This document shows, piece by piece, positions 31,155 to 41,938 of a DNA stretch of 64,000 bases. The stretch comes from Verpa conica (taxonomy: Eukaryota > Ascomycota > Pezizomycetes > Pezizales > Morchellaceae), in contig JAUFSD010000019.1 in the NCBI GenBank assembly GCA_033030425.1, forward strand, positions 496,001 to 560,000, in the 5' to 3' direction. Within the stretch, counting starts at the first letter, position 1, and every line of letters begins with the position of its first letter. The notes under the pieces are model-generated. The model made no database searches. It was not told the DNA's origin and saw only the letters and a list, made by a program, of their open reading frames with translations. The position numbers were made by a program, and so were the translations under genes.

Positions 31155-31835
31155 TTAATCGTGTGTCTGGACTTTATGGTCCCCCTTCACAACACTGGCA
31201 TAGCTCGGCGGTTCGCCATGCTGCATACCACTGCTCCCTTCCCCTGGCCCTAGCGCTGGTGTCTCGGGGGGTGTCTGCTGCTCATGCTGGGTATACCTCT
31301 CTGGCTGCCTACTCCCAGTGTTCGGTGAAGCTGGGCTATCGGAACGGTTTGTTTGGATGTGTTGCTGGAAGGTATTGTATTGTGGCTGGGAGTGGTAGCG
31401 GGGTTGCTGCTGTGGTAGATAGGATTGGTAGTGCTGGTTTTGCGGCGGCGTTGGGGGATAGTAGTAGCGACCATGGGTGTGGTGCGACTCTTGCGCGACA
31501 GGTGCATAGGAGTCGTACTGGTCAGGATATTTCATGATGATGTACCACGCATGAATGAGGCCGGGGAGCTATTTTCACAATTGTTAATAAGAGATATTAA
31601 ACGCGGGGAATGGGGGGAGGACATACAAATCCCAGGACACAGAGGGTGATGTTAATAATGCTGTCGGCGGAACATATGCCTCGTTTAACCCATACTGTTG
31701 GTTCTCGTATGTCGAGAATTAGATTGGGAGCAAATAAGAGAGAAACTCATCATCCAGAGACAAAGGACGAGGCTTACCAGGCAGAGGTGGGAACAAGATG
31801 GCCAACAAGCCAAGAAAGAAGTCTGACGAGCACAT
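31155..31835 (-). CDS. Pmp3-family small membrane protein with Gln/Pro-rich PY-motif tail (SNA3-like)
   Basis: Model (minus strand): exons 31778-31835, 31627-31694, 31155-31568; 179 residues. The first 60 residues are a complete Pmp3/SNA proteolipid. They read MCSSDFFLGLLAILFPPLP, then VWVKRGICSADSIINITLCVLGF, then LPGLIHAWYIIMKYP, giving two hydrophobic helices. A roughly 115-residue cytosolic tail follows, rich in Gln, Pro, Tyr and His, ending with a PPSY motif near GEPPSYASVVKGDHK. Yeast Sna3/Sna4 combine a Pmp3 domain with PY motifs that recruit the Rsp5 ubiquitin ligase for vacuolar sorting; the same role is inferred here. Only the tail is visible as a long open frame; the membrane domain is spread over three exons. 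Confidence 0.85.
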
Positions 31836-33862
31836 TTCTAGAGTATTTTTGATGACTCTAAACCTCTGAGCTAGATATAGATAAAAGGTGAGCGAGAAGC
31901 TTAATATTGATGGGGGGTGCGTAGGTGTAGAGGAGACGAGATGAGACTACAACTGTGTCTAGTTTAAAGCGAAAACACGAAAGAAATACTTTGGCAGACC
32001 AAAGAGAATGGTAAGAAGTTGTCGTCAGCCCATCCCAGCCTTGATGATGCCCCGCGTCACACAACTGGCTCAGAACGAGGCGGAGCAGGCATCGCGGAAT
32101 GCGTCATGTTATTCAGTGTCTCGCCCGGTTGCCGAGGGTTCTGAACCCTAATCGGCCTGGGAGAGCATCATCTTGGCCAAGTATAAATACATAATAGTAA
32201 ATGGAAGTCACGTGAGAATTTGCACCTAAATAGAATACTAAAAGCACGTAATGTATGTTACTATTGTTATTAATATCCGCACTGTTAACTATAAGAGTAA
32301 AATATGGCAAAGTGCGGGAGCATGAGAAGGTAAGGTAGGCGGGAGGTATGAGGGGGATAAGTGGCCAAGCCTCGTAAGAGTATAGGTTCTTGGAGATTGC
32401 TTGGGAAGGGCATTAATACATGTACTTATGCCATTCGTTACAAATGAACTCTCAGTGGAACCGGGCTTATATCTAGCCAAGCTCAACGAGGTCATTGATT
32501 TTCCAATGGGTTAGGTCTTTGCTCGCGCCCGCCAATCTGCTCCAGTGAAACTTGTTGCTATTATTGGGCATGGGTAACCTATATCGATCGGTGCTGTATT
32601 AACACAATTTGTGTTTTATGAGGGGGAGTAGAGGATGGTGGGATATTATGGGGTTTATAAAGGGAGGTTTCTATATCTATCTCTCCTAATGGCGCTGTAG
32701 TTTAATTACACCGACGTACAATTAGATAAGAAAAATATCCGCACTAGTATTTGATGGACTAAAAAACAATGAACGTTTGAACTTCATAGATCTAATAGTA
32801 TTTCTTCCCCCAGCTACCAAGACCTACTATACTACATGTAGTATCCCTTCTATGAAATATCAACTATGTCCCTATTACTACATGTATTATAGCGCTCTAA
32901 GCCAATAAGATAGTACATCCTCTATTTAATACTAGAGATTCCCATCAAATAGCCTTTATCGGTTGAATAGGGCTGGCTAGACATGTCCCTAAATCTATTC
33001 TGTTGACTGTGTGGTATCATTCACAGATAGCTTAAAATATTTCTTTCCCATCTATATTCATTACAGAATCCCCTACTAGAGCTTAGACTTCCGATGAGGC
33101 AGTTAATGTGGTGGCTTCTTAGGATACTTTATATCTACCCATGCTTGGGTACTGGTATCTGCAGTGGATATTGGCCCTGTAGAAACTAAACTAATAGCGC
33201 CTAAACACTATTTTCTGGATCGTGAGAACTTAGTTGGGGATGATTAAGATTGTTCGGGGGGTTATTTGATAGTAGGATACCATCATATTCTCTCCGGTGC
33301 TCAAGGCGTCAGGCAAAAGTCTTATTATTTCATCCCCCCTTTTAGAACCACATTGAGCCAACCCTAGCCCTACAATTGTTCATCCCGAGCGTCAATGATC
33401 AAACAATCGACTCGATCTCCGTTTATTTCCAGACAAGACTCAAATGATCTTTCACAGAAGACAGTTATGGTCATAAGTTCTAATCGTGCTTCTCCCCTCA
33501 GCTCAACTTCCTCACCTCGGTTCGGCTAAGGCCGTGTATAGGTAGCACGGGCCACATGTCTTAAATGAAAAGATTATTGATCGGGAAGGAGGGGATGGAG
33601 ATCCTCAAACAACGTTCGAGCCTCATCCGTCATTCTTTCACCATTTCTCTCTCTACTTCGTAGGTTTAATTTGAACCACAAGTAAGAAGTGACTACCGCG
33701 GTACTTACGTAAAACGTTGGATAAACCCCTCTCTCGCATAAGAAACAAAAGAAAGCGGCATGCTTAAGTTTCGCCATCTGGCGCGAAGTAATTCTCTCTT
33801 TGCTGGAATCCCTTCTCTTCAATTTCTTCCTCCTCTCTCTCAATTAACTAATAAATCTAGAT
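31836..33862. other. intergenic stretch between SNA3-like gene and pantothenate synthetase
   Basis: AT-rich sequence. A 16-bp perfect palindrome ATACTACATGTAGTAT lies near 32829-32844, and half of it recurs near 32876. CT-rich leader sequence precedes the start at 33863. I see no gene. Confidence 0.5.
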
Positions 33863-34864
33863 ATGGCCTCCGCCTCTAGCCAATCCACGTTGGCCACCCT
33901 CCCAACTACAACCCCACCTCTCCAGATTCACACAACCATCCACTCTCTCCGCACCTGGCGCCGTGCCCAACTTCTCTCTTCCCGCACCATCGGCTTTGTC
34001 CCGACCATGGGCGCGCTTCATGCTGGCCATCACTCCTTGATCCGTACCGCAGCTTCTGAGAATCCCTCTGTTGTAGTCTCTATCTTCGTCAATCCAGCTC
34101 AGTTTGCGCCGCACGAAGATCTCTCTCGATACCCTCGCACACTGTCCACCGACGTCGCTCAGTTAGAAGAATTAAACAGAACCCTCCCCAAAGGCTCAGG
34201 GAAGATTGAAGCGTTGTTCTTACCTGCGATTGAGGAGCTCTATCCGTCAGGTATTCCTCTCGAGCAGGACAAACAGCGAGGGGCATTCGTGACAGTCCAT
34301 GGACTGGGAGAGCAGTTGGAGGGTGTGGCAAGGCCACATTTCTTCAGAGGAGTCGCAACGGTATGTACGAAACTATTCAACGCGGTACAACCAGAGGCAG
34401 CATATTTTGGCCAGAAGGATGTTCAGCAGACTGTTGTACTAAAGAGACTGGTGGAAGATTTGTGTATCCCTATAAAAATCTGTGTTTGTAAGACGATTCG
34501 GGATAGCGGTGATGGATTGGCTATGAGCTCAAGGAACGTGTATCTTGGGGACAAGAGAAGGGGTGTGGCGGGATGCCTATACCGTGCGCTAAGGGCAGCA
34601 GAGGATTCATACAAGGCCGGTGCAACAGAGAGGAGTGAGATACTGGGTGCAGCCGAGGAGGTGTTGAAGAGTGTAGGGAAGGCAGAAGGTGCGCAGGTCG
34701 AAGTGGAATACCTAAGTTTAGCAGATGGTAAAGAGTTGGGAGAGTTGGAAATCCTGGATTCGCAGGGCGGCGCGGTTCTGAGTGGAGCTGTTAGGATGCT
34801 GCCTACGAGGGAGGGAGAGGGGCCAGTAAGGATCATTGATAATATTATATTAGAAGCGAGGTAG
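33863..34864 (+). CDS. pan6: pantoate--beta-alanine ligase (pantothenate synthetase)
   Basis: A single exon of 333 residues, intronless unlike its neighbours. The enzyme condenses pantoate and beta-alanine with ATP, the last step of vitamin B5 (CoA precursor) synthesis. Family motifs in order: FVPTMGALHAGHHSLI (residues 45-60, HIGH-type nucleotide site), VSIFVNPAQFAPHEDLSRYPR, VARPHFFRGVATV, AAYFGQKDVQQ and RDSGDGLAMSSRN (KMSKS-like loop). The extension before PPLQIHTTIHSLR is Ser/Thr-rich, about 18 residues, and not clearly a targeting signal. Codon usage in the 5' half is C-rich, and the gene appears intact. Confidence 0.95.
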   Translation: MASASSQSTLATLPTTTPPLQIHTTIHSLRTWRRAQLLSSRTIGFVPTMGALHAGHHSLIRTAASENPSVVVSIFVNPAQFAPHEDLSRYPRTLSTDVAQLEELNRTLPKGSGKIEALFLPAIEELYPSGIPLEQDKQRGAFVTVHGLGEQLEGVARPHFFRGVATVCTKLFNAVQPEAAYFGQKDVQQTVVLKRLVEDLCIPIKICVCKTIRDSGDGLAMSSRNVYLGDKRRGVAGCLYRALRAAEDSYKAGATERSEILGAAEEVLKSVGKAEGAQVEVEYLSLADGKELGELEILDSQGGAVLSGAVRMLPTREGEGPVRIIDNIILEAR

Positions 34865-35400
34865 TAGGTGGATTGATCGGTGGGGCGAGTAAATTCCTGA
34901 TAATATTCTTTTTCTCGTTCTAGGAAGAACTTCAATTGAACTTTGTGCCACTTAATTCTTTTTTTCGTAATAGGTGTATATACAACTTAGCCGATCATCT
35001 GCAAACATAAGTGATAGAAACATGAGTAGCGTAAAGAATCATGTAGAATAAATGGGAGGGGAGGTTCCAAGTAAAAAAGGTCAAGATACCACCTAGAAAA
35101 TAAAAATAAGAAGTTGAAGCCGAAGGAGAGAGGAAGAAAGGAAAAAAACCGAAACCTAGCCGTTTCTCATGCTAAAAGAGCTCTGACCACGTGAGTTCGA
35201 GTGATGCTTTGTGATCGAATTATCGACGACCCGCTTAGATACGCTCCCCAAAACGACAGGAAATGAAATAGAGATGAATAAAAAACGTATACGTCGCATC
35301 TACCGCAAAATTTCTACTATAGAGTTCGTTCCTCATCAGTTCCAGGAGAGTCTTCATCGCCCCATCCATCATCCCCCCCCTTAATGTCTAAGAGGTAGCG
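34865..35400. other. convergent 3' flanks of pantothenate synthetase and NECAP
   Basis: AT-rich. On the minus strand, 35340-35380 can be read as a short acidic stretch (GGDDGWGDEDSPGTDEE) just beyond the NECAP stop (see findings). Otherwise nothing is seen. Confidence 0.5.
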
Positions 35401-36361
35401 TTAAACAAAATCACCAAAAGCATCATCATCAAATCCCAGTTTTCCATCAAACCCAAGCTTACTGAAATCTTCCATACCATGCTGGGATTGCCGATTCCGC
35501 TTTACGTCCTCGGCACTAGGAGGGGGGGGTAGGAAAGGGAGTGGGAAACTGCTAGATACGCTGGTAGCGGGGGGTGAGGAGGGAGCACGGCGTCGTCCTT
35601 TGTTCTAGAGAGTGGTGAGAGATCAGCATTCACCATTATGAAATATTAAGCTAGCTTCATTCGAGCCAAAGTTGCTAGCCTAGTTTCTGTCTCAAGACCC
35701 ATGTTACTCCCCCAAACTCAATATACTCCCTAAACTATAGATTTCATGGGTGGTACCTACCCCAATGGTAATATTGATAGTTTCACCCTCCTTCAAGCTA
35801 TAGTCCTTCTTCTCCTGTGGTTCCTCCTTCTTCTTCCCACCACCCTCTCCATGCTGTACCCCAGCACTCTCGGTGTGACGACGAACCTCTTGTAGTGACA
35901 CACCGAAATCAAATGCCTCGCTGCGCTCTTCAAAACCTATTCCTAGCATTGCCTTGCGGCCAGAGTCGACAACTCGAACGGCAAAGAAGCGAGAGGAGTC
36001 TGTTACTTGTTCGACACAGTGTGCGCCCTATTCCACCTTCATCAACACCTTCACCACTCTACACATATACCTTTACTTTACTATAAGGAAAACAAACCTC
36101 GTAAGGGCAATTGGCAAACAAATCCCCCGTTTTTGGATCTTCGAGTCTTACATCTATACGGACCTTTTCGTTGTCCTCACTTTCCCCGTGAGCGAGAGTG
36201 GCAGTTTCGACAATGCGGATTCTGGCAGTGAAGATGCGGGAGGATTCTTGGTCGACCTTCCACTCGGCAGCTTTATAGCCAGTGTTTGATGAGAGGGGTG
36301 GGACTGCATAGATGTGGACCTTGGGGCAGATGAAGAGGACGCGTTGAATTTCCTCAGACAT
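35401..36361 (-). CDS. NECAP-like adaptin-ear-binding coat protein
   Basis: Model (minus strand): exons 36098-36361, 35761-36027, 35401-35604; 244 residues. The start is the ATG of MSEEIQRVLFICPKVHIY. The NECAP PHear domain spans about residues 1-150: VPPLSSNTGYKAAEWKV, RLEDPKTGDLFANCPY, CVEQVTDSSRFFAVRVVDSG and KAMLGIGFEERSEAFDFGVSLQ. A Lys/Glu-rich segment and a Pro-rich tail follow, ending GFDDDAFGDFV. NECAPs bind AP-2/AP-1 appendages and clathrin adaptors and regulate endocytic vesicle formation. The second exon begins after GTGGAATAG at 36028, which restores GAHCVEQVTDSSRFF. The gene is divergent from eIF2B-alpha, with about 0.8 kb between starts. Confidence 0.9.
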
Positions 36362-37189
36362 TGTGCTGATGTGTTTGTGGGGGCTAGCAAGCTGGGTGAG
36401 TGAGAGTGAGAGTGGGGGTGGGTAGGTTGTAGGGTGGATAGGGTATATGGGGTATATGGGTGTGTGTAGGTATAGACGGGTGTACCTGATGACGAAGACA
36501 CTCAACAGAGGGAGGGGCAAGTAGCGGGGGGGGGGGGTAGAGATGGATGGATGAGGGGGAGGCTGTCTAATAACAACAGCAGTAGTATCTAGTCCTCAGC
36601 CCAACCCAGCCCGTCCAGTTCCAGTCCATTCCATTCCAGTCTAAGTCCCACAATATACTTTATAGTCCGCAACCCATATAAAGACTACTTTCTTAGTACT
36701 CTGTGCCTTAATAGGCAATGGATGGAGTGTATGCGCTGGCACTCGTAGTTAGAGAAAGTGGGTGTATGCGCGCGTGTGTGTGGCTGCTGCAAGGGCTGCC
36801 CCGCGCTAGGCTGCTTCGGGGGGAGGGGCAGTTTTGTTTCTTGGACCACATGTAAGGCGGGGCACAACCACTAACATCAACACCACAGAAGGTCATCGCG
36901 AGATTGAAGGATATACCGTGGAAATACGGGCTGCCGACACTTGTGTTTGTTCCACTTTGCTATCCCAACTCCAGCCTTGTCATTTAGTTTTCTTTCTTGC
37001 TGAGTGTTGGATTATATTATTGGCTCATCGTGAGTCCTTTCCTACTCCAGAGCCTGAGATTTTAGGGAAACTCGCTACGTGTACGTTCAACGGTCAAATG
37101 TTAACATCGCAATCAGCTTTGGAAGCCGTAGGAAGTTGTAGAACTCTCCCGCAGTAGTCGGCCTCCCACCAACCCAAACCTTATTCACA
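36362..37189. other. divergent promoter region of NECAP and eIF2B-alpha
   Basis: This contains a G-run (about 36519-36528) and imperfect CCAGT/CCATT repeats (36600-36650). I see no gene; small open frames lack motifs. Confidence 0.5.
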
Positions 37190-38382
37190 ATGCCGGAACC
37201 ATTTCCCTGTAAGGCTTCATTCAACATACGATTTATCTCTCTGTCCACCTCTCACCTCTTTCCCTGAATAAATCTCTCACAAACCTAACCTTATCCTGTT
37301 CTCTCTCTCTCTCTCTCTCTCTCTACCACTAACGCCCACTCACTCCAGATACCTCCCCCAAACCCGGGATTGTCTACTCGGAAACAATGGGTGAGTTTGA
37401 CATTCGTGGACACTACTCTCGCCTCCTCTCCGAAGACGCTACAAAAAGTATGCCCATTGCAGCAATGGAATCCCTCTCGGCTCTATGCGACGCTTCAAAG
37501 GCCACCACAATCCATGAACTCCTCTCGTCCATCGAAACAGGCTCCACTGCTCTAATTGATTCTGTACCTAACAGCATCTCCCTCACCGCAGGTTGTGCAA
37601 TGTTTACAAAATTCATCTCCTCACACACACACGACGACCCCCGTGATTTCGAGGCATTCAAAAAAAAGTTGCAAGAGAATGGACATCTATTCGCACAGTC
37701 TGCTAGGGAGGCTAGATTTAAGATTGCAGAGATTGGGGTGAAGATGGTGCAGGATGGAATTACAATTATGGTACATGGATATTCGAGGTGCTCAGTGGGG
37801 ATTCTCGCACTAGCAGCGGAGAGGAACATTAGATTCAAAGTCATTGTGACTGAGACACGTCCAAGCTGTCAGGGGATAAAGGTTGCAAAAGAGCTTCGTG
37901 GTCTTGGTGTACCTGTTGCTGTCATTGACGATAATGCCGTTGCATATGCCATGCTGAAATGTAAAGTCGTCCTCATCGGTGCCGAGTCTATCTTCACTGA
38001 TGCTAGTATTATAAACGTCGTAAGCATCCCCTGATTCTGCTGCTTCTTTGAACCTTTCGTCTTCTTCCTCTTTACTTACACACCCTAGATGGGAACCCAT
38101 CAGATCTCCCTCGCAGCAAAGCGCTACGGGCGAAAGGTATATGTTGCGACCGAAACCCACAAATTTGTAGATCTGTTTCCACTGGACCAGTTTGATATCC
38201 CAATTGAGCAGGACGTCATTAATTTCAACCCTCCAGCAGGGGTCGACGGACCAATGCCACAAACCGAACTGGGATTTGTGGATTACACTGATCCTGCATT
38301 TATTGATGGGTTCATTACGGAGGTTGGGCTATTGACGCCCCAGCAGGTGGGAGATCGGATTGTTAATATGAGGTTTCAGTAG
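37190..38382 (+). CDS. gcn3: translation initiation factor eIF2B subunit alpha
   Basis: Model: exons 37190-37208, 37349-38019, 38089-38382; 327 residues. The first exon (MPEPFP) joins in frame to exon 2 (YTSPKPGIVYSETMGEFDI). The internal ATG at 37387 is the alternative start. This is the regulatory subunit of the eIF2 guanine nucleotide exchange factor, which senses phosphorylated eIF2. Motifs: LLSEDATKSMPIAAMESL, SISLTAGCAMFTKFI, ENGHLFAQSAREARFKIAEIG, VHGYSRCSVGIL, VTETRPSCQGIKVAKEL, CKVVLIGAESIF, MGTHQISLAAKRYGRKVYV and the C-terminal GLLTPQQVGDRIV. Intron 1 carries (CT)12 at 37301-37324 and a CTAAC branch motif. Intact. Confidence 0.93.
37301..37324. repeat. (CT)12 microsatellite in eIF2B-alpha intron 1
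   Basis: Twelve CT units lie upstream of the branch-like CACTAAC, acting as part of the intron polypyrimidine content. Confidence 0.95.
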
Positions 38383-38942
38383 AGGGGTTTCTCCTCAGAC
38401 TGGTCCTTGTTCACTTTTGATGCGTAGGATGTATAGTGGGTCGTGAATGATCTAATCTAGGTTAAAACGGAGCCTCTTCTCGCATTAAACAGGGAATACG
38501 AATGGCGTATTTGTTTAGAAATAGGCGTTTTGTGTTTTGGGTGAGAGATTTTTTTGTTTCCTTGCCATTTGTACTACCACGTTCAGTAACTTGAAATTCT
38601 TTGTGTCAAGTGGGCTTAACGATCTATTGTACTCTTAACCGAGCCACAACTACCAAGAATACACCTGATACTCTCGGTTCAACTCATATTTTTACACCAA
38701 CTTCTAATTTCAAAACCTTCATAAGGTAAACCATTAGAGAACTTGAATTTCTAGCCAACCCCAACCCTAATTAGTAAAAAGACATATACTTATATACATT
38801 TGCTTATCCATAACAAAAGGACAAATATCAATTAATTATATTCACTATCCCATTCCCATATCATTCTGTCCTATCCGCCCAGTCTGGCTTTTATAGGCTC
38901 TATAAATACACCCGCCCTTCCTATGCCTCTTTCACCCCTACT
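38383..38942. other. convergent 3' flanks of eIF2B-alpha and cyclin H
   Basis: AT-rich intergenic sequence. Nothing seen. Confidence 0.5.
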
Positions 38943-40213
38943 CTATATTGGCCCCCCGAAAACATCACCATCCTTCTCTAATTTCTCCCTCTCAAGTCTC
39001 CTCTTCTTTGAACGCCTCTCATCATCCACACCTCCATAATTCCCATTCTCTCCCGATTCTCCGTTTGTTTTCTTTTCATTTACCTTCTTATCCCTATTCG
39101 TCACATGATACAGCTTCTTATCAACCCTTGTAACCTCTGTCATCATGGCTCCCCCTAAACTCGCCGTTACCGACGTCGCAACCCCATTTTGCGGAAGTTG
39201 TAGACAAAGCCCTGGGTAAGGATTCGGGGAGTCTATCGTGAGTGACGAGGAGAGATGCGTCTTCGCGCACTCTGTTATGATTGCCAGTAACTTGTTCTTT
39301 GTCGTCTCCGAAGTAGGGGATAGAGGGAACTTGATATCAAGATATAGTTTTGCAAGACCTTCATCAGCCTCCAGAAATGCAGCGAATGAGATCTGCGGTG
39401 GTGTGTAAAGGAAATACACATCTGTCAACAACGCCGTACTCGTCAATAACCCCCTAGCCTCTCCATGTGCGCGTCCAATTCTTCCTACCAAGTCTCCGCC
39501 TCCTAATTCCTCCATACGTCGCTTCGCGTCCTCGGCCTCTCCAGGTGTTTTTGCAGGGCTCTCATAGACACCTTGTACGATCGCGTTTAGCTCTAGAAAG
39601 ATTCCTTCTAGTCCACGGAAGGGATGCCATATCTGGAAGGCCCAGCGGAGTCCCATTGCAATTTTGAATTCGGGAGAGATCAGGTCATCTTTGGTTATGC
39701 GTGTACCAGCGGTGAGGGCGGTCGCGATGAAACGGTCGATAGGGGTGTAGTAGTTTTCAGTCTTTGTGGCAAGGTACAAGATCGGAAGGAGGAGCTTTTT
39801 GGGGTGGAGGGTGAGGGTGCTGGTGGTTAGGTAGAGGCGGTGAAGGAATGTTAGTGCTGTTGCCTAGAGTACTATCAGTGTATGGACAGGAAGCTAAAGC
39901 TTAGATTGAGTGCTAGGAGTAAGCATACCTTTACAGCGCTCGGGAATTTAAAATGGTCAGACAGCTGCATGCATTTTACACAATAGTATGCCACCAGCTT
40001 CAGCTCCTCCTCCGCAGTGGGACAATCAACCTCTTCATCGTCTGCTGAAGAGTCCGGGGATGACGAGGACGTAGCAGCACGAGCAGCTTTGATGGATGAT
40101 GTGATCTTCTCTGCTGCTGCACGGTTAGTTGCATGCCGAAGATCAGATAGCTGCTTAGGCGTGTAAGTGAAGAGTCTGTATTGGGTTGATGTAGTGTATA
40201 TTGTGTCTTCCAT
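38943..40213 (-). CDS. ccl1: cyclin H / Ccl1, TFIIH-associated kinase cyclin
   Basis: Model (minus strand): exons 39929-40213, 38943-39863; 401 residues. The N-terminus MEDTIYTTSTQYRLFTYTPKQL is the cyclin H helix region. Exon 1 carries an acidic insert (SSPDSSADDEEVDC), then the start of the cyclin box (EEELKLVAYYCVKCMQLSDHFKFPSAVK). It continues in exon 2 (ATALTFLHRLYLTTSTLTLHPKKLLLPILYLATKTENYYTPID). The second fold includes EFKIAMGLRWAFQIWHPFRGLEG. The C-terminus is basic and likely nuclear (RRSKKRRLEREKLEKDG). The expected partner is the Cdk7/Kin28 kinase of TFIIH, which phosphorylates RNA polymerase II. Intact. Confidence 0.88.
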
Positions 40214-40974
40214 TATTTGTGGTAGGGTTGGGGGTTGATAAAGGACGAGTTCCTTAGAGTCGTGGATCATGAATCGTGAAGTTCTTCCGGGTAACTCTAC
40301 CCAAACCGCCAAGTCCTAGAGTAGTATATAAACCTCTTCACCCCCTTCCCGTTATTCCTTTTTTTTGTTCCTTTTCTTTCTTCAGAAATCATTGCGTCCA
40401 ACCTAGACAGTACAAATAATTGCAATCCGCGGCGAGCCTGGATTCCTTCCACTCATAGTGGGATAATTGCTGTTTTGTGATATTGCGACGCATAGACGGA
40501 AACTATTGGTCACTTTTAAGAACTGACCGGGCCGTTCTGTGGCCCGAAACAGTGTCAGAGGTGTCCGACATCTATTCACTTATCTAGAGGAGGGGAGAGG
40601 GCAGGGGTAAATTCTGCACATACTATTCATTTACGCCAGAGTAAAATATTACGATAGAAGAGTCTATATAAATCGATTTGTGAATAATGTTCGCGACCTC
40701 ACGTGAACACTAAATCATTGACCGAAGTGGGAAACGAGAGTATCTTCAGAATCCTACCGAAGAAGAAAAAATGTATTGATATGATTGTCCTCTACTCGAA
40801 TATATCGTCCAAAAAGAAAGAAAAGAAGACGCCGCAAGTTTCCCAAGAATAAAAACAATGAATTATGTACCCTTCCTTAAGAGGGGCAGCCTAAAGCTAG
40901 CTTTTATAGATATACACTGACCTACCATGTAGTGGTCTCCCTTCTAGACAAATCCAACACCCTATCGGCTTGAT
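40214..40974. other. intergenic stretch between cyclin H and NOP10
   Basis: Promoter side of the cyclin H gene and 3' flank of NOP10. Nothing else seen. Confidence 0.5.
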
Positions 40975-41455
40975 TTACCATGGCTTAAGGTCCACTATAA
41001 TACAAAAATTAGCAATTGCCTCGAGGATAGCTGTGGTATGGTGGGGAACATACATTGCTGGGTCATCAAGATCCCAAACCTCTTCTTCAGAGTGACTCTA
41101 TGTCTTCACCGCCATTCCGGTTAGTTGACCTATAACCAAACATAGTAGCCGCGAAATCAAAGAGGATTCAAAGAGAAAGAGAAAGAGTAGATATCAGAAG
41201 GAACAATTGGATAAAATTTTTATGCTTTGTGTCGTCACCACAACCACTGAATGATTGCTACGAACGCTTCACATGGTCTCATCATATAGACTCTCCCTTC
41301 ATAAACTAGAATTAAAGAAAAAAATACCTTGAATACTTGTCATCCGGCGAGAACCTCGCAGGATGCGCACTCTTCGTGACAGCACCGGAGGAGGTAATCT
41401 TCTTAAGCGTGTAGATACGGTTGCCGGCGGCATCGAGCGTGTACATCAAATGCAT
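40975..41455 (-). CDS. nop10: H/ACA snoRNP protein NOP10
   Basis: Model (minus strand): exons 41328-41455, 41054-41103, 40975-40994; 65 residues, the family size. It reads [20 protein letters not shown], then [31 protein letters not shown] and LDLKPW. The [17 protein letters not shown] core is diagnostic. NOP10 is a core protein of H/ACA ribonucleoproteins that pseudouridylate rRNA. Intron 1 is 224 nt. The acceptor GGTGAAG at 41104 is needed to keep RHR; using the next TAG four codons on would delete two conserved residues. If intron 2 (40995-41053) is retained, an 18-residue alternative tail results. All exons are too short to show as a long open frame. Confidence 0.88.
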
Positions 41456-41938
41456 CTTGTCTACTAATGAAGAGGACTGATGGTGGTTGGTTGGTGGTGG
41501 CAGGAAAATTTTTAGGTGTGGGTTGGCTATGCCGGGTAACTCTCCTAGAGATGACTTGGCGAGATGGACGACGCAGCATAGATGATCACTCGCTAAAGTT
41601 CAGGCAACCAGTTCTTGATGATAATACATACCATACATGATGTGGGTTTCATGAAGACCTTATTCTAGGACTAGGGCCTTTATAGCCCCCATTAAAGATC
41701 TTTGTTTTTTTAAAAAAAAAATTATTTAGACATGGCTACACAGGTAAGGAGAAATGAGAATGAGAAATCGGACCCTACTTGAGACCCATGACAAACTGTA
41801 GCCCAAGAAACCCTATTGTTACCTCAGCGTAGAAATAGGTAAGAGAAAAGGAAACAGCCAGAGGTAAAAGTAGATGAATATGCCTTCTTTACAACTAAAA
41901 ACTGTAAAGAAATGTATTAAGCCAGAAGAGCTTAACTC
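41456..41938. other. intergenic stretch between NOP10 and ARB1
   Basis: NOP10 upstream region and ARB1 3' flank, with a T-run/A-run near 41703-41720. No gene seen. Confidence 0.5.
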
